DNA from: Bacteroidales bacterium | GTDB taxonomy: Bacteria > Bacteroidota > Bacteroidia > Bacteroidales > UBA932 | Direction: 5' to 3' | Assembly: GCA_017551215.1 (NCBI GenBank) | Contig: JAFZMA010000055.1 | Span: 1 to 12,678 of the forward strand | DNA: 12,678 nt | Shown: positions 1-5,171 of the stretch, piece by piece | Numbering within the stretch: the stretch's first letter is position 1 | How the letters are laid out: each line of letters begins with the position of its first letter | The notes under the pieces: model-generated | What the model saw: only the letters and a program-made list of their open reading frames with translations | Told to the model about the DNA's origin: nothing | Databases searched by the model: none | Translations under genes and position numbers: made by a program

Positions 1-533
1 CTCTCCCAGTCCCACTCTCTTGAATAAGCGCTGGCGCCGCCGATTATCAGTTTTGGCTTGTGCTCCAGAGCCTTCTTCTCCATATCGTCGTAATCTATCA
101 GTCCGGTCTCCTTGTCAAGTCCGTAAGCTACAGCGTTGTACATCTTTCCGGAAACGTTTACTGGGGAACCGTGGGTTAGGTGTCCTCCCATGTCCAGATT
201 CAGACCCATGAATGTATCTCCAGGGTTGATGCAAGCCATCATTACTGCCATGTTTGCCTGTGCTCCGGAGTGAGGTTGAACGTTAGCGTACTCAGCGTCG
301 AAAAGCTGGCAGATACGGTCAATTGCAACCTGCTCTATCTTGTCCACTTCCTGGCATCCGCCATAATATCTGTGTCCAGGATATCCCTCGGCATATTTGT
401 TTGTGCAAACGCTACCCAGTGCAGCAAGCACCTGGTCGCTTACAAAGTTTTCAGAAGCTATCAATTCTACGCCTCTGGACTGACGGTTTTCCTCTCTTTT
501 AATGAGTTCGGATATTTCGAGATCTTGTTTCAT
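1..533 (-). CDS. glyA: Serine hydroxymethyltransferase, N-terminal 177 codons (partial)
   Basis: GlyA interconverts serine and glycine using tetrahydrofolate and pyridoxal phosphate, and is the main source of one-carbon units in the cytoplasm. The reading frame begins [18 protein letters not shown] and contains the family blocks [11 protein letters not shown], the stretch [25 protein letters not shown]-type sequence ([15 protein letters not shown]), and near the left edge [16 protein letters not shown]. All match the N-terminal part of the large fold-type I enzyme domain. The gene is cut by the window edge, so the PLP-binding lysine and the C-terminal domain are not visible. The ATG at 531-533 is the only sensible start, because the conserved N-terminus follows immediately. 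It is transcribed divergently from the RNA methyltransferase gene at 658, sharing a 124-bp intergenic region. No Shine-Dalgarno sequence is seen. The assignment is secure. Confidence 0.95.
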   Translation of the reverse strand, partial: MKQDLEISELIKREENRQSRGVELIASENFVSDQVLAALGSVCTNKYAEGYPGHRYYGGCQEVDKIEQVAIDRICQLFDAEYANVQPHSGAQANMAVMMACINPGDTFMGLNLDMGGHLTHGSPVNVSGKMYNAVAYGLDKETGLIDYDDMEKKALEHKPKLIIGGASAYSREWDWE

Positions 534-567
534 ATTGTGTTAACTGTTTAAATTCGCATAAGACGGG

Positions 568-575
568 CAAATATA
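568..575 (-). promoter_or_regulatory. Candidate -7 element for glyA
   Basis: On the minus strand this reads TATATTTG, an exact match to the Bacteroidota -7 consensus TAnnTTTG, 35 bases upstream of the glyA ATG. No clear TTTG -33 element lies at the expected 19-21 base spacing, so the call rests on the -7 box and its position. Confidence 0.5.
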
Positions 576-631
576 ACAATTTAATTGCAGTTTTCTTGAA
601 GAAACGGAAAGTATTTGTCTTTAATTTGAAT

Positions 632-639
632 TATCTTTG
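632..639 (+). promoter_or_regulatory. Candidate -7 element for the RNA methyltransferase gene
   Basis: TATCTTTG matches TAnnTTTG and lies 18 bases upstream of the ATG at 658, implying a very short leader. A TTTG at 614-617 is closer (14-base spacer) than the usual 19-21 bases, so the -33 part is doubtful. Confidence 0.45.
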
Positions 640-657
640 AAGTATTAATCATCGCCG

Positions 658-1197
658 ATGAAAAACAGAAAACTTCTAAACAGCGAGCTGGGCAGGGCTA
701 CGGTGGAGGAATTCAAGCTCTGCCGCAAGCTTCCGGTGGCTGTGGTTCTGGACAACGTCCGCAGCCAGCACAACATAGGTTCAGTGTTCCGCTCAAGCGA
801 TGCTTTCATCGCTGAGAAAGTGGTGCTGTGCGGAATCAGCTCCACTCCCCCCACCCCGGAAATCCACAAGTCCGCCCTGGGCGCAGAATTCTCCGTGGAC
901 TGGGAGTATTTCCCTGAAACAGAGGATGCTGTAAAGAAGCTTAAAGCGGAGGGCTACAAGATTATAAGCATAGAGCAAACAGAAAACTCTATCACTCTTT
1001 CAGACTTTAAAACCGTGGAGGGAGAAAAGTACGCCCTCGTGTTTGGGAACGAGGTGCATGGGGTTCAGCAGAGCATAGTTAACCTCAGCGATGCCTGTAT
1101 CGAGATTCCGCAATTCGGCACCAAGCACTCCCTGAACGTATCTGTCTGCATAGGCGTAGTCCTGTGGGAATTCCTGAAAAAACTCGGCAAAGTGTAA
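658..1197 (+). CDS. RNA 2'-O-methyltransferase, SpoU/TrmH family
   Basis: A 179-residue SPOUT-class enzyme that probably transfers a methyl group from S-adenosylmethionine to a ribose 2'-OH in tRNA or rRNA. All three SpoU motifs are present. Motif 1 lies at residues 31-49 (LDNVRSQHNIGSVFRSSDA, with N39 and R45). Motif 2 is FGNEVHGV at 129-136, and motif 3 is IPQFGTKHSLNVSV at 150-163, which forms the trefoil-knot cofactor site. The length fits a stand-alone catalytic domain without the N-terminal substrate-binding extension found in TrmH or RlmB, so the exact target base cannot be given. The start at 658 follows a -7 element by 18 bases, and the conserved motif 1 begins about 30 residues in, so little can be missing. 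It is closed by a hairpin terminator just after the stop, so it is probably monocistronic. Confidence 0.93.
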   Translation: MKNRKLLNSELGRATVEEFKLCRKLPVAVVLDNVRSQHNIGSVFRSSDAFIAEKVVLCGISSTPPTPEIHKSALGAEFSVDWEYFPETEDAVKKLKAEGYKIISIEQTENSITLSDFKTVEGEKYALVFGNEVHGVQQSIVNLSDACIEIPQFGTKHSLNVSVCIGVVLWEFLKKLGKV

Positions 1198-1232
1198 GTT
1201 GCTTTAGGCAACGTTTTTCTATTCTTTTTTTT
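1198..1232 (+). terminator. Rho-independent terminator after the RNA methyltransferase
   Basis: Starting right after the TAA, GTTGC (1198-1202) pairs with GCAAC (1208-1212) around a TTTAG loop. It is followed by a run of five T and then a second T-rich tract to about 1232. The stem is short, but its position directly after the stop and the T tracts support termination. Confidence 0.65.
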
Positions 1233-1290
1233 GTATATTTGTAAGAGTGTGCCGTTGCACTTTCTTGAAAGGCTCTTTGGGAGTTATTCT

Positions 1291-1322
1291 TTAGAAATGC
1301 GGACGGTGTGCAAATACTTTTG
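1291..1322 (+). promoter_or_regulatory. Candidate promoter for the zinc peptidase gene
   Basis: TACTTTTG (1315-1322) fits the -7 consensus TAnnTTTG and lies 20 bases after TTAG (1291-1294), one mismatch from the -33 TTTG. This gives a leader of roughly 20 bases before the ATG at 1348. A second -7-like box, TATATTTG, sits at 1234-1241 but has no -33 partner and would give a leader of about 100 bases. Confidence 0.45.
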
Positions 1323-1347
1323 ATTGTAACTTTTAAAACGTATTAAT

Positions 1348-2238
1348 ATGAGAATGGATGGCAGAAGAACCAGCACCAATGTGGATGACCGCAGAGGTAT
1401 GTCTGGTGGAAAAGCCGTCGGTATGGGACTCGGCGGACTTATCATAATCGGTCTTATAACATGGGCCTTGGGCGGCAACCCGCTCAGCGTTATACAGGAA
1501 ATGGGAGCAGACGGCGGCGGATTGCTTACCGGAGGCGGCGCTGAAACCTCACAAAACTACCAGCCTACAGAACAGGAAGAGGCACTCGCGGAATTCTCCA
1601 AACAGATCCTTGCTTCTACAGAGGACGTGTGGACAAAGGTTTTCAGAGAGCAGCTGAATGCTGAATATGAACCGCCAAAGATGGTACTCTTCACCTCTTC
1701 TGTCCAGACCGGATGCGGCGGAGCAACTGCTTCAGTAGGACCTTTCTACTGCTCTGCAGACAAGGCGCTTTACATAGACCTGTCGTTCTTTAGCGTGATG
1801 AAGCAGAAGCTGGGTGCAGACGGAGAGTTCGCATACGCGTATGTAATTGCCCACGAGGTTGGACACCACGTGGAAAACCTTCTCGGAATTTTGGGACAGG
1901 TTCACCAGAAGATGCAGTCCTCAAACCAGACAACCGCAAACCAGTGGAGTGTAAGGCTTGAACTACAGGCAGATTATCTTGCCGGTGTATGGGGTCACCA
2001 CGAGAGCAAGATGTTCAACTCTATAGACAATCAGGACATCCGTAACGCCATCGACTGCTCAAAGGTTATCGGAGACGACTATCTCCAGAAGAAATCCCAG
2101 GGCTACACCGTTCCGGATGCCTTTACCCACGGCACCAGCGCCCAGAGGGAAAAATGGCTGACGAAAGGCCTTAACAGCGGCAATATCAGTCAAAGGACCC
2201 TCAACGAGATATACAACATCCCTTACAGCCAGCTGTAA
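1348..2238 (+). CDS. Membrane-anchored neutral zinc metallopeptidase, YpfJ family
   Basis: A 296-residue protein matching the YpfJ-type putative neutral zinc metallopeptidase family (Pfam Zn_peptidase). A short charged N-terminus (1-20) is followed by one hydrophobic, glycine-rich segment at about 21-42, which anchors the protein in the inner membrane with the rest outside the cytoplasm. The catalytic signature is HEVGHH at 169-174: H169 and H173 are the predicted zinc ligands and E170 the general base. Downstream, ELQADYLAGVWGHH (205-218) is the family's second conserved block, and E205 is the likely third ligand. Its substrate is not known. The length is normal for the family. An alternative start two codons later (1354) would change nothing important. 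The next gene follows 54 bases downstream on the same strand, so the two may share a transcript. Confidence 0.9.
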   Translation: MRMDGRRTSTNVDDRRGMSGGKAVGMGLGGLIIIGLITWALGGNPLSVIQEMGADGGGLLTGGGAETSQNYQPTEQEEALAEFSKQILASTEDVWTKVFREQLNAEYEPPKMVLFTSSVQTGCGGATASVGPFYCSADKALYIDLSFFSVMKQKLGADGEFAYAYVIAHEVGHHVENLLGILGQVHQKMQSSNQTTANQWSVRLELQADYLAGVWGHHESKMFNSIDNQDIRNAIDCSKVIGDDYLQKKSQGYTVPDAFTHGTSAQREKWLTKGLNSGNISQRTLNEIYNIPYSQL

Positions 2239-2292
2239 CCGGTGGAAGCTAGCACTCTGAGTATTAAGCGAAAACCCATAGTTTAAACCTGA

Positions 2293-2931
2293 ATGATCAT
2301 GAAGAGATTGTTTATTGCTGCAGCATTGCTGCTGGCATTGCTGTTTGCCAATGATGTCAAGGCACAGGTAATCGGAAAAGACATTAAAACCAATAATGAG
2401 TTTTCATTGACTTACGGAACCCTGTCCAACTCCGAGTGGATTGAGGCCTTTGGAGAGGTCGTAACTGTGATGTTCGGAGGAGATACCAAGACAAAGAACA
2501 CTTTTGGCCCTATGTCCGCGGAGTACTTCCGCCGTGTTACACCGGTTGTGGCTGTCGGTGCCATAGGCAGTGTTTCATCCTTCAAGGAAGATATGATGAG
2601 AAGAACAACCACAGCTACCGGAGAAACCACTTCTGAAAAGATCGGAGACTATACCCGCTCCTACTTCAGTTTCATGCCAGCCGCCAAGTTCAACTGGCTG
2701 AGAAAAGAGCACTTCGGAATGTACTCCAAGGTAGCCGCCGGCATAACCTTCGCCAACACCAACATGAAAGACACAGATCCTTCAGTTGCCACGAAAAAGG
2801 ACAATAACGTAATGTTCAACTTCCAGGCATCTTTGATCGGCATCGAGGCCGGAGGACAGCTCAGAGGCTTCGCAGAGTTTGGAATGGGAGAGCAGGGAGC
2901 CATCCTCCTCGGTATCCGCTACAACTTCTAG
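2293..2931 (+). CDS. Exported protein, possible small outer-membrane beta-barrel
   Basis: I do not recognise a named family for this 212-residue protein. It begins with a clear signal peptide: K4 R5, then a leucine/alanine-rich core, with predicted cleavage after VKA at residue 24. The mature part has alternating hydrophobic and polar stretches (for example GQLRGFAEFGMGEQGAILLGIRYNF at the end, residues 188-212). It finishes on a C-terminal phenylalanine, the usual last residue of barrels inserted by the Bam machinery. Glycine and aromatic content also fits a barrel of about eight strands, but this is inference. The start could be the ATG at 2293 or the one at 2299; both keep the signal peptide. 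It follows the zinc peptidase gene by 54 bases and may be co-transcribed. Its stop codon interlocks with that of the convergent S41 peptidase gene. Confidence 0.65.
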   Translation: MIMKRLFIAAALLLALLFANDVKAQVIGKDIKTNNEFSLTYGTLSNSEWIEAFGEVVTVMFGGDTKTKNTFGPMSAEYFRRVTPVVAVGAIGSVSSFKEDMMRRTTTATGETTSEKIGDYTRSYFSFMPAAKFNWLRKEHFGMYSKVAAGITFANTNMKDTDPSVATKKDNNVMFNFQASLIGIEAGGQLRGFAEFGMGEQGAILLGIRYNF

Positions 2932-3857
2932 TGGAGATTGATTAACCAGGATATCGCCTCTTCCAAAGGATTGTCTGTCTCCACATCCGGGACGATAGGA
3001 TCATCGCAGAAGACCTCATTTGTCCTGGCCACATCACATCCTGTCGTAAGAATAAGTTTGGACCCATCTGACAGGACAAATGACGAGTTTCCTGAAGCGT
3101 ATCCTGCTGTAGCGCTACCGAAAGACCGGACATTCTTCAATCCTCTGAAACATATAAGGACAGCTTCACCGGAACTTATAGTTCTCTTATTGGTCAGGAT
3201 AGCGACTGGCATATCTATGTGATCGTACTCTTTCTTCCCCAATACGACTTCCCTGACAGAACGATTGTTATACCATACGGTATGTTTCCGACTTTTGAAG
3301 CCTATAAGTTTACCTTTCGGAAGGAATTGATGAACGGCGGCAATCATAGGATACATATTTCCTCCTGTATTGTTTCTGAGGTCTATGACTACACCCTTGA
3401 CAGAAGAATTGTATTTGAGCGTTTTAACCAAATGGTTTTCCAGTACAGATTCAGCATATTCCTTTGCTTTGTCGCGATTTCCCCCGAATCTAGGAATCGT
3501 GATGATCAGTATATCACCATTGTCGTTCAAACACACTGAAGGCATCAGCCAGTTTACTTCACTATTATACTTGTTTACAGTATCTGAAGACATTATAAAT
3601 GAATGTTTACCTCCGGCAACCTTCAATGCTTTTTTGATTATATCCTTAGCCTGCTCAACAGACTCCGGCTCTTGCACAAGAGCCTCTTTCTTTGCTGCTT
3701 CCCAATCAGTCCCTTTTGCAAATAATCCATACTTGTCCATAATGTCTATCGCCTTCCGCACATCTTCTATATTCTGTGCGAAACAGAAGGACAGAATTGG
3801 ACAAATAAATATAAGCAACAGTATTATTCTTTTAACAATGAAGTCCTTCACCATCAT
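2928..3857 (-). CDS. Secreted S41-family serine peptidase (C-terminal-processing-peptidase-like)
   Basis: A 309-residue protein with a signal peptide (hydrophobic 9-26, cleavage probably after SFCFA at 27), so it acts in the periplasm or outside. The S41 core is visible: VKGVVIDLRNNTGGN (153-167) is the family's conserved strand-and-glycine loop. TISSGEA (226-232) carries the nucleophile, probably S228, with E231. H85 in GGKHSFI (82-88) is a candidate catalytic histidine. At the place where classic Prc/CtpA enzymes have a GKG lysine, this protein has SATAGYASG (248-256), so it resembles the His/Ser tricorn-like or nisin-resistance-protein-like branch rather than the Ser/Lys branch. No PDZ domain is seen, and the protein is short for the family. 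Substrate unknown. The coding sequence is AT-rich (24 of 60 bases G+C in 3601-3660) compared with neighbouring operons. It lies downstream of the toxin-antitoxin-like pair, separated by 135 bases. Confidence 0.85.
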   Translation of the reverse strand: MMVKDFIVKRIILLLIFICPILSFCFAQNIEDVRKAIDIMDKYGLFAKGTDWEAAKKEALVQEPESVEQAKDIIKKALKVAGGKHSFIMSSDTVNKYNSEVNWLMPSVCLNDNGDILIITIPRFGGNRDKAKEYAESVLENHLVKTLKYNSSVKGVVIDLRNNTGGNMYPMIAAVHQFLPKGKLIGFKSRKHTVWYNNRSVREVVLGKKEYDHIDMPVAILTNKRTISSGEAVLICFRGLKNVRSFGSATAGYASGNSSFVLSDGSKLILTTGCDVARTNEVFCDDPIVPDVETDNPLEEAISWLINLH

Positions 3858-3887
3858 TTTCGTTCTACAATTGAACTAACATCTATA

Positions 3888-3895
3888 CAAATATG
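3888..3895 (-). promoter_or_regulatory. Weak -7-like element for the S41 peptidase gene
   Basis: The minus strand reads CATATTTG, one mismatch from TAnnTTTG, 30 bases upstream of the start codon. No -33 TTTG is found at the right distance. Low-confidence call based on position. Confidence 0.3.
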
Positions 3896-3955
3896 ACATT
3901 TTCTTGCCTAATAGACTTTTTATTTGACCACGCAGAAAGAGCTGTTTTTTTAAAG

Positions 3956-3983
3956 CCATTAACTTAATGCGTATTAAGAATGG
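3956..3983. repeat. Inverted repeat between the Xre-type gene and the S41 peptidase gene
   Basis: An inner palindrome CTTAAT (3963-3968) GCGT ATTAAG (3973-3978) is flanked by CCATT (3956-3960) and AATGG (3979-3983), with two unpaired bases (3961-3962) on one side. It lies 10 bases downstream of the Xre-type gene's stop on the minus strand. In that direction it is followed by an A tract rather than a T tract, so it is not a canonical terminator. It may be an mRNA 3' hairpin or a protein-binding site. Confidence 0.55.
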
Positions 3984-3992
3984 TCTTCAAGG

Positions 3993-4436
3993 TTATTTGA
4001 GAGCCTTGGGACCTTTTTTCTTTCTTGGTTTGTAGCCATTGACAAGATCACTGGTTTTGACGCCATCAGGGATTGGTCCGCTCACTGCAGAGTCATTCAA
4101 ATAGCCAACGCTATCTTCCGGAATAGAATAACTGAATTCTTGCAAGCAATGTCCGATTAAATCAAAGGAGAGAGAGTGCTCAAGTTTAGCCATTGTTTCA
4201 AGCGTCATATTGGCCTTGCCTCCCAGCAAAACAGATATATATTGCTGTGTACACCCTAACTGGAGAGCAAGTTCCTTTTGTGTTATGCCTAAATCTTTCA
4301 TTCTACGTCGCACCTTAATGGCAATGGCATAGGAGTATCTCAACCACGGCCAATTGTCTTGAAGGTATTGCGCCTTAGAAAGAAAGCCATCTTCGCTTTT
4401 GTGTTCATTTGCTTTAAGAAAATCTATAGTATTCAT
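3993..4436 (-). CDS. Xre-type helix-turn-helix regulator, likely antitoxin
   Basis: A 147-residue protein with a Cro/C1-type helix-turn-helix at about residues 38-95: scaffold helix IAIKVRRRMKDLG, then ITQKELALQLG (51-61), and recognition helix TQQYISVLLGGK (63-74). An N-terminal extension of about 35 residues precedes it. The C-terminus is a linker ending in a lysine-rich tail (KPRKKKGPKALK, 136-147). It overlaps the upstream gene by four bases (ATGA, 4433-4436), so the two are translationally coupled. A perfect Shine-Dalgarno sequence AAGGAGG (minus strand, 4444-4450) lies seven bases before its ATG, unusual for this phylum. Toxin-first order and the Xre fold resemble HigBA loci, and in those systems the second protein binds the operon's own operator. 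The palindrome at 5003-5034 is a good candidate site. The DNA-binding role is well supported; the antitoxin role is inferred from context. Confidence 0.85.
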   Translation of the reverse strand: MNTIDFLKANEHKSEDGFLSKAQYLQDNWPWLRYSYAIAIKVRRRMKDLGITQKELALQLGCTQQYISVLLGGKANMTLETMAKLEHSLSFDLIGHCLQEFSYSIPEDSVGYLNDSAVSGPIPDGVKTSDLVNGYKPRKKKGPKALK

Positions 4437-4975
4437 AGTGTTTCCTCCTTTATTCCTTCTGCATCGACAATGCCGTTCTCCAATAGATAATTCCTTACCA
4501 TTTCCATCTTTTTCAGTTCATTAAGGGTATGTTCCCTTTCCGCCATAAGGTGTGTCAGTTTTATGGCTCCACCTGTGATTAGATATATCCCCTTATCAAG
4601 TTTGATCGCATATATCCTAAGCCAAGAACTGTGTGACGTCAGTCTTTTTCCCCTTGCTTTTTCTTTAGAAAGAAGCATCTCCCGGATTCTCTGATTCTCC
4701 AGTGGACGAAATAAAGTGTCCAGATTGGCATTTGGGCGTATATCAAGTATCAAGCAAGAGAAGGACGCGGCATCTGCAATGGTATCGTATATAGCCACAT
4801 CTAGATTTGTTATGTAAAAATAGGTTTCCAAATCTTTGCTGTTCCTGCAAAAGAACTCCTCAAGAAACGCCGGATCCAACCAATTGGCAAATGTCTTGGT
4901 TAGAATATCTTGTGTGTCACCATCATAGACCACGGCCCAAAGCCGGCCATTGTGCAATACATCTTCAAACCTCAT
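4433..4975 (-). CDS. Uncharacterised protein, putative toxin of a HigBA-like pair
   Basis: A 180-residue protein of no characterised family that I can name with certainty. It has no signal peptide or membrane segment. The N-terminal half (1-100) is acidic and aromatic-rich (LWAVVYDGD at 12-20, WLDPAFLEEFF at 32-42). The C-terminal part has a compact block, WLRIYAIKLDKGIYLITGG then AIKLTHLMAEREHT (118-150), followed by a helix rich in charged residues ending NYLLENGIVD (162-171). The strand pattern RIYAIKLD...YLITGGAIKLT resembles the C-terminal strands of RelE/HigB-type RNases, but that is an inference from pattern and context. It is the first gene of an operon with an Xre-type regulator (ATGA overlap), behind a palindrome-covered promoter. 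A Shine-Dalgarno AAGGAG (minus strand, 4982-4987) precedes its ATG by six bases. Alternatively it could be a phage or stress protein controlled by the Xre partner. Confidence 0.7.
   Translation of the reverse strand: MRFEDVLHNGRLWAVVYDGDTQDILTKTFANWLDPAFLEEFFCRNSKDLETYFYITNLDVAIYDTIADAASFSCLILDIRPNANLDTLFRPLENQRIREMLLSKEKARGKRLTSHSSWLRIYAIKLDKGIYLITGGAIKLTHLMAEREHTLNELKKMEMVRNYLLENGIVDAEGIKEETL
4444..4450 (-). promoter_or_regulatory. Strong Shine-Dalgarno of the Xre-type gene
   Basis: AAGGAGG on the minus strand, seven bases before the ATG at 4436 and inside the end of the upstream gene. Most other genes in this window have no such sequence. Confidence 0.7.
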
Positions 4976-4981
4976 ACAAGT

Positions 4982-4987
4982 CTCCTT
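4982..4987 (-). promoter_or_regulatory. Shine-Dalgarno of the putative toxin gene
   Basis: AAGGAG on the minus strand, six bases before the ATG at 4975. It fixes the start codon and contrasts with the other genes here. Confidence 0.65.
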
Positions 4988-4991
4988 TTTG

Positions 4992-5023
4992 CAAAGATAC
5001 TCACAATTTTCAATTTGTACAAA
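4992..5023 (-). promoter_or_regulatory. Promoter of the toxin-antitoxin-like operon
   Basis: On the minus strand a -33 TTTG (5023-5020) is separated by exactly 20 bases from a -7 TATCTTTG (4999-4992). Both are perfect matches to the Bacteroidota consensus at the expected spacing. The -7 box ends 16 bases before the ATG at 4975, so the leader is very short and carries the Shine-Dalgarno. This is the best promoter in the window. Confidence 0.8.
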
Positions 5024-5034
5024 TTAAAAATTGT
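5003..5034. promoter_or_regulatory. 32-bp palindromic operator over the -33 element
   Basis: The core arms CAATTTTCAATTTGT (5004-5018) and ACAAATTAAAAATTG (5019-5033) are reverse complements apart from one mismatched pair (5011/5026). One further A/T pair (5003/5034) extends it to 32 bp. The centre is an uninterrupted 14-bp palindrome, AATTTGTACAAATT (5012-5025). The palindrome covers the -33 TTTG of the operon promoter and part of the spacer, so a bound dimer would block RNA polymerase. The natural ligand is the Xre-type product of the second gene, as in autoregulated toxin-antitoxin operons. Confidence 0.7.
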
Positions 5035-5056
5035 TATCCTCAAAAAAATAGTAATC

Positions 5057-5166
5057 GGTGGCGGATAAACCGCTGAGTATTAGGCAGAAAAATATAAGGT
5101 CCTGCAGCAAAATCACCGCAGGACCTTATATTTAACACACTGTGTTTCAAGCAACTGTCCGCCACC
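5057..5166 (-). other. Nested inverted-repeat element 1 (candidate structured RNA, 3' of the metalloprotease gene)
   Basis: Read on the minus strand it starts six bases after the metalloprotease stop codon. The outer arms GGTGGCGGA (5166-5158) and TCCGCCACC (5065-5057) pair perfectly over 9 bp. Between them come TGAAACACAG and a 16-bp perfect hairpin beginning AAATAT. A T7 tract (5048-5042) lies nine bases beyond the outer stem. The same layout, including TGAAACACAG, recurs at 7874-7989 with different stem sequences. It separates the metalloprotease gene from the operator of the next operon. Part of it probably terminates transcription. Confidence 0.6.
5088..5133 (-). terminator. Terminator hairpin for the metalloprotease gene
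   Basis: A perfect 16-bp stem (5090-5105 with 5118-5133) around a 12-base loop; the GC-rich part AAGGTCCTGC lies next to the loop. In the minus direction the distal arm ends in ATATTT and continues with TT, giving a U-rich tail. It is the inner hairpin of the element at 5057-5166. Confidence 0.75.
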
Positions 5167-5171
5167 AGCTT

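Noticed and set aside
180..551. 123-residue open frame on the plus strand over glyA
   Set aside because: It lies opposite well-conserved glyA coding sequence and has no independent support.
1260..1271. CTTTC-TT-GAAAG inverted repeat upstream of the zinc peptidase gene
   Set aside because: A 5-bp stem with a two-base gap in AT-rich DNA is expected by chance and has no clear relation to a promoter.
3759..3857. Lipoprotein signal in the S41 peptidase (LSFC)
   Set aside because: The residue before the cysteine is Phe, which does not fit a lipobox. The sequence fits an ordinary signal peptidase I site after CFA.
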